Shown here: piece after piece, positions 31,183-40,451 of the stretch
Numbering within the stretch: position 1 is the stretch's first letter
Layout: each line of letters opens with the position of its first letter
Assembly (NCBI GenBank): GCA_001939145.1
Contig: LSRX01000858.1
Coordinates: 212,198-276,197, forward strand
Direction: 5' to 3'
DNA: 64,000 bases
Source of the DNA: Symbiodinium microadriaticum
Taxonomy: Eukaryota; Sar; Dinophyceae; Suessiales; Symbiodiniaceae
Notes under the pieces: model-generated
Seen by the model: only the letters and a program-made list of their open reading frames with translations
Databases searched by the model: none
What the model was told of the DNA's origin: nothing
Program-made: the position numbers and the translations under genes

Positions 31183-32906
31183 AGCTTCCGAAGGAACCGC
31201 ACCAGGTGGACCACGTGTGCCGCCTTGCCAGGGCGCAGTGGAAAAGAGGAGGCGCCTTTGTGATAGAGGTGCCCGACCGGCCTGTTCGGCGAGACGCGTG
31301 GAAAAGGCTGAGGTCGCAAGTGCAAGGAAGTTCGGCCTCGCAGCGCTTGTTTCGCAAAAGGCGCTTGGTGTCCAATGTTGCAGACCAGGTGCGGTACCAG
31401 GCAGCGGACACAGATGACCTTATGGTGTTGTACCGGGCCCCGGTGGAACAGGACCCGGAGCAGGACTTCGAGAACACCGCTGCCGAGACCTATGCCATAG
31501 ACCTCGACAACCTGGAGGAGATAGAGAGAGGGGAAGAAGAAGCCGCAGCTCCTGAGGACCCAGCCGGTGAGGAGGCCGTTTCTTCGCCACCGGTCCGCGA
31601 GCCCACAAAGCAAGAGAAAGAAGCTGTGGAAAAGCTCCACCGCAACTTGGGCCACCCTAGCAACTCTTCCCTGGCTCGAACGCTAAAGGTCAGTGGGGCG
31701 GAAGAGCACGTTTGGCGCTATGCGAAAACGGGCTTCCGTTGTCCGGCCTGCAGTTCTGGAGTGCTACCAAAGCCGGCCCGCCCGGCCACGATTCCCAAAA
31801 CCTTTGCGCCAAACGTGGTGGTGGCCATTGACCTCTTCGAGTTCCCGGCTTGGAACGGCGAAGGCACCGATCGCTACCTCAACGCCATCTGTCTTGGAAC
31901 AAATTTTCAGCTTGTGGAAAAGGTTCGCAGCAAGCAGCCCGGAGCCATTTGGGCAGCCCTTGCCCGAGGATGGGCGCGCGTTCTGGGGTTTCCCCAGATC
32001 ATTTTGCTGGACCAGGGGACCGAGTTCCTGGGCGAGTTTCGCCAGAATGCCCACGACATGGGTGTGTTGGTGCATTGTATTGGAGCAAGGGCCCCGTATC
32101 AAAACGGGCGGTGCGAAAGGCACGGGGCGCTGTTTAAGACGATGTTGCAGAAAGCCCTGTGGTCCTGTCCTCCCACGTCTTCGGAAGACTTCAAGCTGCT
32201 GCTTCGGGAGGTAGAGAGTGCCAAGAATCGTCTTTCGGATCGCTCTGGATTTTCACCAGCGCAGCGCATGCTCGGCGAAACTCCTAGGACTACCGGAGAA
32301 CTCCTAGCCGACGAGATGGTCGATGTGGTTCTCAAGGGTGTTTCTGGAGAAATGGAAAAGCGGCTGCAAGCCAAACGGGCTGCACAAAAGGCGTTTGCAG
32401 AGGTGAACACGTCGCAAGCAGTTCGCAAGGCTATGCGGGCAAGAGCGAGGACGCAGCGCACCTTTCGACCGGGCGACATTATCTTCGTCTGGCGGTCTTG
32501 GAAGGCCCAGGGCATCAAGAAGCAGGCCTGGGTTGGACCAGGTGTGGCGGCCGAATGCCTTTGTGAATGTCAAAGGCAGGCTTTGGCGCGTGGCAAACGA
32601 ACACCTCCGAGAAGGCACCTCCGAGGAGATGCGCGGCATCGAGGCAGTGCACCAGGTCTTCGACGAGTTGAGGGACCGTTTCAGAAGGCCCGGCCGTGCG
32701 CTTGGCGTGGTGGAGGACCTCACTCAGGAGCCCAGGCCCCCGCCGGGGCAACAAGAGAACTACGAGGACCCGGTGCGAGCCGAAGGAGAAGCCCGAGGAC
32801 TACCACGACATCGGGTGGAGGATCCGGAGCCGCCGGTGCCGGTACCGGAAGTGGCCGTTCCCATGGAAGAGGTGCAAGAAGCGATGCAGGAGCCGCCGGT
32901 CCCTGA
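30918..32906 (+). CDS. Integrase of nested copia
   Basis: A 662-codon frame whose reliable part is about 31130-32540. It has the zinc-binding HHCC region (LHRNLGHPSNSSL, then CPAC) near residues 240-275 and the catalytic core: D near 304 (VVAIDLFEF), D near 365 (ILLDQGTEF) and E near 400 (YQNGRCERHG), the last two about 35 residues apart. A basic C-terminal part ends FRPGDIIFVWRSWKAQ. After WVGPG the signal leaves this frame for the RT frame near 32540, so residues after about 540 are out of frame. Integrases join the cDNA to host DNA. Confidence 0.85.
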   Translation: MRLHRARGIVLLRDLPGGERARALPARHAGRRARGELVQVPRGFLPMGGRARKRAGRQARTSVFPGGDQPESEDWERWRSMSEAVLHMKLPKEPHQVDHVCRLARAQWKRGGAFVIEVPDRPVRRDAWKRLRSQVQGSSASQRLFRKRRLVSNVADQVRYQAADTDDLMVLYRAPVEQDPEQDFENTAAETYAIDLDNLEEIERGEEEAAAPEDPAGEEAVSSPPVREPTKQEKEAVEKLHRNLGHPSNSSLARTLKVSGAEEHVWRYAKTGFRCPACSSGVLPKPARPATIPKTFAPNVVVAIDLFEFPAWNGEGTDRYLNAICLGTNFQLVEKVRSKQPGAIWAALARGWARVLGFPQIILLDQGTEFLGEFRQNAHDMGVLVHCIGARAPYQNGRCERHGALFKTMLQKALWSCPPTSSEDFKLLLREVESAKNRLSDRSGFSPAQRMLGETPRTTGELLADEMVDVVLKGVSGEMEKRLQAKRAAQKAFAEVNTSQAVRKAMRARARTQRTFRPGDIIFVWRSWKAQGIKKQAWVGPGVAAECLCECQRQALARGKRTPPRRHLRGDARHRGSAPGLRRVEGPFQKARPCAWRGGGPHSGAQAPAGATRELRGPGASRRRSPRTTTTSGGGSGAAGAGTGSGRSHGRGARSDAGAAGP

Positions 32907-35358
32907 ACCGCCGGTTCCCGAAGTTCCGCTGCCGGCCGAAGATCTGCCCAGACACTCTTCGCAGGTCACCGCGGAGGAGGAGCCAGAGGTAGAGAGAATT
33001 TCTAGCCAGCCCGAACAGGATTTGGAGTCCAGAGTCAATGCCGGGCAGGAGGCAATCCAACACAGCCGGCAGATGGACGGGATACCATATGGAGCCATAA
33101 GGCCCTTGGCTTCTTATCGGCCGGCACCCTCGGCACCTTACTTGGCCGAGCTTGTTCCCGACGATTGGTTTGAAGAAGTGGAGGCCACGCTACCTGAACA
33201 GCCTGCGCGTGACCAAGCGCAAGCTCCTCACCGGGACCATTGGCAGTTTCTGGTGGAAGAAGGTGTGGTGAGGCGACACCATGTTCGATGGAGGTCGTGT
33301 CCGTTTTCTCCTTGGGAAGCACCTCGAGTCCCAGTGCCGCTTTGTTTCCTCAGCTCCGAAAGGCAGACAGTTCGAGTCTTCAAGACGGGTGTGGCCGACA
33401 ACAACCACGACGACTGGAAAGAGCTGAAGCCGAGCAAGCGCAGCCACGGAAAGTGGAAAGGACACACCGACTTCTACTTGACCAGAGAAGCTCTCAAGGA
33501 GGTCGCGCGAAATCCCAACAAGTACCAGCAGCAGCAGCCGGCCCAGGCCGAGTACGTGTTCCACGCGGAGACGGCCACCTTTGCCGTGAAGAAGGGCTCG
33601 GATGAGATAGCCGAGAAGGACATTGTCCCAGCCGATTGGCCAGAGTGGCGTGTAGAAGACGCCAAGGAGTGGGCCAAGGTAGAGGCCTCTGGGGCGGTGC
33701 GCGTTTTGTCGGTAGAGGAAAGCCGGCGTGTGGTGCAGGACCTGACCTTGGAGGGCAAGCTGAACCGCATCATCGACAGCAGGTATGTGAGACGACTTAA
33801 GCCAGGAGAGCAGGTGGGGGAAAAACCCACCAAGAAGTCCCGATGGTGTGTGCATGGAGACCAGGACCCTGACGCGGTCGAGCTCAACACATACAGCCCG
33901 ACCGTAACGACGCAAAATTTGCAGGTGATCCTCCAGTGTGCCGCCTCCCGCAAAATGCCAGGTTCTTGCGGGGACTTGCAAGCTGCGTTCATGCAATCAG
34001 CTCCTTTGTTCCGTGCAGGAGGCAAGCTGTACGTTCGGCAACCTCGCAGCGGCCTGCCAGGTCTGGAGGCCGAGCAGCTCGTTGAGATCGTGCGCGGCGT
34101 CTACGGTTTAGTGGACGGTCCTGTTCACTGGCGGCAGACGCTGAAAAAGTACATTATCGAAGAGCTGCACTATAGGCAAAGCAAGCTGGACCCCACGGTG
34201 TTCCTTTTGAACTATGAGGGCCAGCTTGAGGGCGTCATTGTGATTGAGATCGATGACGTGCTTGCCTTTGGCTACGGGATCCACGACGCAGCGCTGACAA
34301 GGCTGCGGCAGAAGTTCAAGCCTGGCAAGTTTAAGAAGCTGCAAGAGCTGGCCGATGGCACTACGTTCAATGGCCGGCGCATTCGGCAAGCCGCGGACTT
34401 TCAGCTCCTTGTGGACATGGAGAAGTATGTTCAAGAGCGGCTTTTCCCAATGAAGCTGGAGAGGGGTCGCCGAAGCAACCCGGATGCCGAAGCCACGGCC
34501 GAAGAGAAGCAAAAGGCCCGTGCCGTCATTGGGGCGCTGGCCTGGGCAGCCAAGGAAGCAAGGCCGGACGCGGCAGCAGCGGCGTCTATCATGGCCAGCC
34601 GTCTTCCTTCTGCCAAGGTTCGAGACTTGGCAGAGCTGAACAAGGCCGTAGAAACGGTCAAGGCGAACAGCCAGCTTGAGCTGAAGTATTTCCCCATACC
34701 GCCAGAAAGCCTGGGATGGGGAACGGTCACAGACGCTTCCTGGGCCAACCATGCAGATGGAAGCTCACAAGGTGCCACGGCGGTGATCGCTTTTGACAAA
34801 AGGCTTTTGTCCGGCGAGAGGGCACAGTGCAGTTTGATCTGGTGGAAGTCTGGAAAGCTACGCCGCAAGGTGGGTTCCACTTTAGCAGCCGAGGCACAAG
34901 CATTGAACAAAGGCCTTGGTGATCTACTCTGGGCAAAAGCTATATACGCAGAGTTGCTGGAGCCCACGTTCGACCTCGAGACCTTCCGGAAGGATGTGAA
35001 ATCCCGCGCCGATGTGGTTCTGCAGAAATCAAATGGAGATGAAGTACTTCGAGATTCCCTTTCTGTCATAGATGCTAAGAGCCTCTACGATAACCTCATG
35101 CGAGAAGGGAACCAGCCGCAGGACAAGTTCACGGCGCTGGACGTAGCCATCGCCCGGGAGAAGATCGACGGGCTTGGCGTTCAATTGCGCTGGGTGGAGC
35201 ACCAGAGCATGATCGTCGATAGCCTCACCAAGGTGAATGCCAACAAGGACGCGCTTTTCCAGTTGCTCTCCTCAGGCACCTTTCGTTTGGAAGCTGAAGA
35301 AGACCTTTTAGAAGACCGACTGACGCGTCGGCAAGAAGGGCGGGTGAAACCCCGCTGA
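32533..35358 (+). CDS. Reverse transcriptase-RNase H of nested copia
   Basis: A 941-codon frame. The first 12 residues overlap the end of integrase (RPNAFVNVKGRLWRVANEHL continues the integrase C-terminal fold). A Pro/Glu-rich linker runs to about 250. The RT has DLQAAFMQSAPL near 480 and IEIDDVLAFG near 570, so the box is IDD rather than YVDD but keeps both Asp. RNase H shows VTDASWANHADG (near 731), AAEAQAL (785), VIDAKSLYDN (845) and DSLTK (895). It ends 30 bases before the 3' LTR. The frame has no internal stop. Confidence 0.9.
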   Translation: MDQVWRPNAFVNVKGRLWRVANEHLREGTSEEMRGIEAVHQVFDELRDRFRRPGRALGVVEDLTQEPRPPPGQQENYEDPVRAEGEARGLPRHRVEDPEPPVPVPEVAVPMEEVQEAMQEPPVPEPPVPEVPLPAEDLPRHSSQVTAEEEPEVERISSQPEQDLESRVNAGQEAIQHSRQMDGIPYGAIRPLASYRPAPSAPYLAELVPDDWFEEVEATLPEQPARDQAQAPHRDHWQFLVEEGVVRRHHVRWRSCPFSPWEAPRVPVPLCFLSSERQTVRVFKTGVADNNHDDWKELKPSKRSHGKWKGHTDFYLTREALKEVARNPNKYQQQQPAQAEYVFHAETATFAVKKGSDEIAEKDIVPADWPEWRVEDAKEWAKVEASGAVRVLSVEESRRVVQDLTLEGKLNRIIDSRYVRRLKPGEQVGEKPTKKSRWCVHGDQDPDAVELNTYSPTVTTQNLQVILQCAASRKMPGSCGDLQAAFMQSAPLFRAGGKLYVRQPRSGLPGLEAEQLVEIVRGVYGLVDGPVHWRQTLKKYIIEELHYRQSKLDPTVFLLNYEGQLEGVIVIEIDDVLAFGYGIHDAALTRLRQKFKPGKFKKLQELADGTTFNGRRIRQAADFQLLVDMEKYVQERLFPMKLERGRRSNPDAEATAEEKQKARAVIGALAWAAKEARPDAAAAASIMASRLPSAKVRDLAELNKAVETVKANSQLELKYFPIPPESLGWGTVTDASWANHADGSSQGATAVIAFDKRLLSGERAQCSLIWWKSGKLRRKVGSTLAAEAQALNKGLGDLLWAKAIYAELLEPTFDLETFRKDVKSRADVVLQKSNGDEVLRDSLSVIDAKSLYDNLMREGNQPQDKFTALDVAIAREKIDGLGVQLRWVEHQSMIVDSLTKVNANKDALFQLLSSGTFRLEAEEDLLEDRLTRRQEGRVKPR

Positions 35359-35388
35359 GTCCCACAGGTCAGCATAGTTTTTGGGAGC

Positions 35389-35555
35389 TGTGAATCAGCT
35401 TGCTGGCGGCTTGTGATCTGTAGCCGCTCCTGACATGTGGCCGTTGGCTCTGTGTGTTAGGGCCCTTGAGTTTCTAAGCTACTGTGTGCGAGTGGAAAAG
35501 TCATAGAGCAGTGCGAGCCATTGTTTCGAAGCCTTCGCGGTGTGAAGTGTCGTCA
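35389..35555 (+). repeat. 3' LTR of nested copia
   Basis: 167 bp with the same ends as the 5' LTR. The preceding TTTTTGGGAGC is only weakly purine-rich, so the polypurine tract is short or atypical. Confidence 0.93.
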
Positions 35556-35559
35556 CAGG
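35556..35559. repeat. Target site duplication (right) of nested copia
   Basis: CAGG after the 3' LTR. Deleting one copy restores the outer gag frame. Confidence 0.8.
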
Positions 35560-35840
35560 CAACCACATTCATCGTCCAGCTCCCTCACCTTTCGAATGAG
35601 AGACGATGCCGTATCCACAGCATGTGCCAAACGTCTTTCTTGATCTGGCTCTTTGCTTTCCAACTTGCACAACCTTGTATTGATGTCTTGACACTGAACC
35701 TCTAATGTTGACAAACGATCTTTGACCTCTGTGAGATTCAGCTCGTGTTTCTTCAACACATCACCGAGGCTTTCCCTCAGTTGGTTGCACAATGTCATCG
35801 GAACTTGTTGAACGGCATCACCAAGCACTTGCGTTCCCAC
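35556..35840 (-). CDS. N-terminal Gag part of the outer copia, separated by the nested element
   Basis: An open stretch with a coiled-coil-like pattern (GDVLKKHELNLTEVKDRLST; CKLESKEPDQERRLAHAVD). Its last codon CTG lies in the CAGG target duplication of the nested element. Removing the nested element and one CAGG makes this frame run directly into the frame at 27654 with no phase change, so it is the same protein. The frame is open upstream of 35840 but has no ATG before a stop within the PBS. Confidence 0.85.
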
Positions 35841-36031
35841 GCGCTCATTTGCTGAAGAAACTCTGGCAGAACAGCTAGTTCCTGCGTGTACATAGCCCGG
35901 GCTCGAAACAAGACAGGAGCAGGAGCGGAGTCGGCAGTGTCGCCCAACACACTCGCCTGAGCAAGCGTGTTGGGCTCATAACCTGTTGAATCTCGCACGC
36001 CTTGAGCATTGCTCTCGTCGGATATTTCCAT
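35795..36031 (-). CDS. Leading frame from the LTR ATG of outer copia
   Basis: A 78-codon frame starting MEISDESNAQGVRDST inside the 5' LTR and reading through the PBS (GYEPNTLAQ) to FLQQMSA, after which it leaves the gag frame. A one-base shift near 35841-35850 would connect it to the gag frame. The 3' LTR has the matching MDISDESNAQ start. This is either the true polyprotein start with a recent frameshift or a programmed shift, or a short leader ORF. Confidence 0.55.
   Translation of the reverse strand: MEISDESNAQGVRDSTGYEPNTLAQASVLGDTADSAPAPVLFRARAMYTQELAVLPEFLQQMSAWERKCLVMPFNKFR
35962..35983 (-). promoter_or_regulatory. Primer-binding site matching initiator tRNA-Met anticodon arm
   Basis: The plus-strand bases directly before the LTR edge, AAGCGTGTTGGGCTCATAACC, closely match the D-stem-to-anticodon part of eukaryotic initiator tRNA-Met (recalled core AAGCGTGCTGGGCCCATAACC). 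The minus-strand RNA would therefore pair with an internal tRNA segment, not its 3' end. This is the half-tRNA priming arrangement known for Drosophila copia. Confidence 0.75.
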
Positions 36032-36213
36032 TTAGCTACGTACATCAGTCACTCGTCTTTTTCTTGAGCCAAACACATTACCCCACATGGTACACTTCTC
36101 GATTTCGTACACTCTGCACCTCGATAGTGCGTGTCATCCATGTGAGGAATCGCATGCTAATCTTCTCAGTCGAATGGTTCCTGCCTCTCAAACACATAAG
36201 ACATCATGGAACA
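35984..36213 (-). repeat. 5' LTR of outer copia
   Basis: 230 bp with TGTT...AACA termini. The spliced-leader-like 11-mer is at 36063-36073. On the minus strand the last 48 bases hold an ATG (36031) that opens a frame running out of the LTR, through the PBS and into gag. Confidence 0.93.
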
Positions 36214-36218
36214 TGTTT
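36214..36218. repeat. Target site duplication (right) of outer copia
   Basis: TGTTT directly after the right LTR, identical to 20895-20899. Confidence 0.9.
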
Positions 36219-36224
36219 GTCCGT

Positions 36225-36362
36225 GGGTCTGTCTGTCTGCGTCTGTATGTATGTACAGTATGTATGTATGGATGCAGGTGGGTAGGTAGGTAGGTATGTA
36301 GGTAGGTAGGTAGGTAGGTAGGTAGGACAGGTAGGTAGGACAGGTAGGAGGTAGGTATGCGT
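36225..36362. repeat. GTCTG and GTAG simple repeats
   Basis: TCTG-type repeats followed by about 80 bases of (GTAG)n with interruptions. The left flank of the outer copia (20850-20899) has the same CTGTCTG character, so the element inserted into this repeat. The minus-strand Pro/Thr/Tyr frames here are products of the repeat. Confidence 0.85.
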
Positions 36363-36949
36363 GTATGATGTGTGTACATGTGTCGCTGCATGTGTGTAGT
36401 TTGGGGATTGGGGTTTGTGCGGGGAGGTCTGCAATATAGCCATGTCGTGGGGTTTTCACAATGACACATCCATCTTGGAGCTTCAACACATACTTCCGTC
36501 GCGCATGTTTCAGAAGCATGCCTGCAGATTTTGCCATTATTGTCATTGCCCCGAGCAGCTGGCTTTTGCCATGCATGGAAACCTGCAAGCTACGCTTGGA
36601 GATCTTCATGCGCAATTTGCAGTAAAGCATCCTAGCTTTACTAGCCATCCGCCGTACATAGGGACAAAGTTCTCTCCAGCATGCTGGCACTGCACACCTC
36701 GAACATTTGAGATACTTGTGTACAAAGGTGCGTATTTCAAACCCCGGTGGCTTTGTGTTTCGCACATGAGGCAAAAATGGCACGCCGCCCCCGACAGCCA
36801 GCAACGAGCATGTTGCCCCATGTTGCCCCAGTACAGCCTATACCACCTCTAGTTGCTTTTCCACACGAATCTCTCTCACACACACACGTGTATTTGTACT
36901 AATTGGCCCACTCTCTCTCTTTCGCTCTCGCTCTCTGTCCGCTACCCCC

Positions 36950-37395
36950 TGCTTCCCTCCCTCCCTCCCTCCCTCCGTCTCCCCCCCTCACGGCTGGAAC
37001 GCAGTCAGGAAGGAAAGCAAAGCAGAAGAAAGTAGGAGGAGGATGGCGACTATAAAGAAGTGAGGAAGGTTCTAAAAACAAGAAAAAGATGAAGCAACAA
37101 AATCTGCTAGGATTCGGAGGCAAACAACAAAACAGGGAGGATGACCGGAGGATAAAGAGGAGGTAAAAAAAGCTATATTTCCGAGGAAAACAAAAACCAA
37201 GAGGATGACCAGGAGGATAATCAGGAGGATAAACAAGCGGAAAAACAAAAACAACGCTCGGAGGAAAACTAAACCAGCGAGGATGATCAGGAGCATAAGG
37301 CGGAGAATAAAAAAGATGTTGATCCCCAGGACAACAAAACCAGGGAGGATGATCCGGAGGATAACCAAGAAGTAAATGTGAGGTAGAAATAACGG
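36950..37395. repeat. Pyrimidine run followed by a polypurine imperfect repeat
   Basis: A (CTCC)n tract at 36952-36975, then from about 37005 to 37395 a strongly purine-biased plus strand made of imperfect units like 'aggaggataa' and 'gaggatgacc'. It is a degenerate minisatellite with marked strand asymmetry. No gene is supported in either strand. Confidence 0.7.
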
Positions 37396-40300
37396 TTTCT
37401 CAGGGCCCCAATGATTGGCTGGCCCGATTTCATAACGGTAGTCCATTATGCTCTACATTGCTAGGTGTGGGTGTCACGGCAGCCATGCGCGAGTCTCGCG
37501 TACTTCTGGTCGACCATCAGGCCCGTTGCTTGCATACAAGCTTGGCACTGCACTGGTGGTCAGGAGATGTCAGGAGCACATCTGGCTCCAGCACAGTGTC
37601 GCCCAGTCAGGTGTCCCACATCGTAGAAGAGCGGAGGCTCCACGGGCCCGATCACTTGATGGTGCCTCAGAAGGCGCGAATACTTGTGATGCAACGGGGC
37701 ATGTCGCAGCCGATCCCTTGTACATGGCAGCTACGGTGTGGAAGGAGCACGTGAATACAACTTGGCCATACGGGACCTTCATCCGCATCGAGGTGCCATG
37801 CTGCAGCAGTTGTGGAGGTTTGTAAAATAGTAAGCAAGTTGCTTAACCAAGCCCATGACAGCCCATGCAAATTGAGTCCTCAACGCACGTCAGCTTGTCT
37901 TGCCTTCCGCAATCTGACACGCCATGACACCATGTCATGTTGTCTCGCTCGAACTCAACCCCCTTTCTGATCATCCTACTCGGAGGTCCTCACGTTTCGT
38001 GTTTTTCCGCCAACTTTGCACCGGCTTCAAGTATCTTACGAGGGAAGTCCAAGCTCGAAGAGACTGAAGAGAGACCTCGTGGCGTGGAGGCTGTGCAATG
38101 CATCCCCTGCGAGTATGCATGGGCATGGAGCGAGAGTCCTGTCGTCGCCATGACCTCAGTGGCATTACCCGGCCTGACACCCGACTCGGACATAATCCCG
38201 AGTGCTCACTGCTCACTTGAGGAGCTTGCATTGGGATGTCAAGAGTAAACGAAATAATGAAGAAACGTGCTGCATTGCGCAACAGCATTTGTCTCGCAGT
38301 GGCTACCGTCCTACTACAAGTAGTAAGTATGAGTAGTGAAATGCCCAGGTGCGCACTCCTTTTGTTCGGTTCTCAGAGCATGACGACTTGCTCCACACGT
38401 GTGATGAACATGCTATCAATGTTCAAGAGAAGAGGCGCCTGAGTGGATTTGAAGCCAGATACGAAGTGCATCCTTTCTGAATCACTTAAAGATGTTCGGA
38501 GGGTCAACCAGGTTCTCAGATGGTCGCAGAGTGTTGTCAACCTTGAGCCTCCTATGTCGATCAGGCTCGTTACGCCCTGCGTGATTCCGCTGCACACGAG
38601 ACTTCTACGGAGGAGCTGTTCCCAGGCAGAAGCAGAACTAATTTCGCACCGAGTCCAGGAATTGGCTAGGCCGGTACACGTGCTGCAGGGGGGGGGGTGC
38701 AAGATGCTGTCTTGAAGCTTAAGAGCCCACTCTGCTGCTCTCAAAACCGTGTGCTCCTCAGCCCGAGCACAGGTTATTGAAAATGGCGGCATGGTGTAAC
38801 TAGCTAGATGTATCATCTTCGTGCCCAAGCCTTGGGCTGAGAGCCTGCAAGGCAAGCGCAAGCTTGATTGCCAAGACTTGGCTCAAATGCTTTCATTGGT
38901 ACAGACAGGACGTTGAGAGGCATTGGGTTACTAGCGTTTAGACACGCAGTTGTCAAGACAATTCACTGTGACTCTGACCCATTGAGCCTTTTTTGACATT
39001 CGTCAGTTTGCTCGAAGCGGCGCCGCAGTCGCAACTCCAAGAAGCACCCCGCACCATCCGGCCAAGCAGCACAAGAGTGCCAAAGCTGTACTTGCAATGA
39101 GCGCTGGACTGCACAATCAAGTCACCTCAGTCTCAGAGAGAGAGGCATGACCTCGGCATGGTTGGTCTGATCAGAACCGAGTCGAGTCGCATGTCAAGAA
39201 ATGCAGCGACGGCATAGTACTTTTGATCGGCAGACAGGAACTTAGAACTTGCACTCCTAACTGAAGTCACCGCAAGCCAGAGTTTCTGAACTTCAAGGTC
39301 AAGGGAACTCATCGTGCTCTGCATTTTGAACTTCAGCGTGCGCTGAGTAAACATCCGGATCAAGAAATCCTTCCTGTTTAAGGATGTTGGTGTCGTTGTC
39401 TGTGTGTTCAGGAGGCACTGAGAAGCCAGAGCCGTAGAGCATGAGATGGGAGGCTCGAAAGAGAAGTAATTGCTGAACAACTCACTCCTGTTGGGAACAA
39501 GTGCAGCGGTGCGGTCGGCTTGATTGCTCTTTGGCAACGCTTTGTGTAAAACCGTTGGGACTTGTGTGACTAGGTGCAACTGGGCGAGTAGGTTGTGCGT
39601 GGAGTCTCTGCAAAGCGAGTGGATCGGAAGACTGCCGACGGGTGGTTTTCCTCAGGCGGGTTACTTTGTAGGGTCTGAGGAGATGACTGCAAACTAGTAT
39701 TGAAACGACGGAGCCTGCAAGAGCATGCAAGCCTTGCCCAGGTTCTGTGGCTTTGGTCTCGGCTGCATTGCTTTCCGACGCCTGCCGGACAGCCTCTTGC
39801 TCGGGGACCGCTTGGTCAGGCATGGCATGCATGGCAGGCATCCTCACAGGTCACAGGTCTCTTGGTGCAACATGTTCGGAGGCTACAGCTGCCCCACAGA
39901 GCAGGACTTGTCGCTTGGGTTGCTGTATTGAATCTTCAAGGGTCTGAATTCCCAAACTCCGACGTGCAGGACGCCTGTCCGGTGCCCTCTCTGGGTGTGA
40001 GGGCTTGCTGCAGCTTGGCTTATGAAGTTCGAACTGAAAACTCTTCCCTGTCTTGCAAGATCTGTTGAGCCACGTTTTGTGTTAGTTACTCAAACCGTAC
40101 ACTGCCACACAAGGCGTTGATGTCACGAGCCTTCCCTGTCGTAGTCTTCTAGGAGCGTAGGCTTGTCTGCATCGTGCTCAGAAATCCTAGCAGCAAAGCT
40201 CACCGGTGACGAAGCAGCCCAGTCGGAGCAGCGTCACTTCATGTCTCGCCCTGCCACAAGAATCAATTGCTTATTGTTCTCAGCTTTGCTGTCATAAAGT

Positions 40301-40451
40301 TATGGGCGGATTTTGTGCATAGCAGTTCGAGCGACATACCCAGGGCTGGGACAGGTGAAAAACATTGTAAAGCACTGTAAATCGTGGCAAATGCAACAGC
40401 TTGAGACAGAGCCGCACATGGCGCTAACGGCAAGCTTGGTGGCAGCCGAAA
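37396..40451. other. No confident gene; possible isolated exons
   Basis: Frames exist on both strands. The most protein-like are a plus stretch near 37650-37800 (AATVWKEHVNTTWPYGTFIR), a plus frame 38443-38715 that conflicts with a minus frame 38373-38861, and a minus frame 39133-39579 (KMQSTMSSLDLEVQKLWLAV). None has a motif or a provable splice join, so they are recorded only as candidates. Confidence 0.35.

Larger units (their letters stand above)
27671..35555 (+). mobile_element. Nested copia-type LTR retrotransposon (plus strand)
   Basis: A full-length 7.9-kb element inserted in the gag of the outer copia. It has 167-bp LTRs with TG...CA ends that differ at two positions, a 4-bp target duplication CAGG (27667-27670 and 35556-35559), a PBS after the 5' LTR, and Gag-protease, integrase, RT and RNase H in copia order. 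The coding region changes frame several times, which is surprising for such similar LTRs. Confidence 0.93.
20900..36213 (-). mobile_element. Ty1/copia LTR retrotransposon (outer, minus strand), split by a nested element
   Basis: A complete element with LTRs at both ends, a perfect 5-bp target duplication TGTTT (20895-20899 and 36214-36218), a PBS, a PPT and a Gag-Pol coding region, all on the minus strand. It is interrupted by the plus-strand element 27671-35555 plus one copy of its 4-bp target duplication. Without the insert it is about 7.4 kb. The two LTRs differ by about three substitutions and one 8-bp indel, which indicates fairly recent insertion. Confidence 0.93.

Noticed and set aside
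35959..35983. tRNA gene fragment (initiator Met anticodon arm)
   Set aside because: No acceptor stem, T arm or D arm around it; its position beside the LTR makes it the primer-binding site.
36166..36804. Minus-strand Pro/Thr/Tyr-rich frame
   Set aside because: It arises from the (GTAG)n repeat; no domain outside it.
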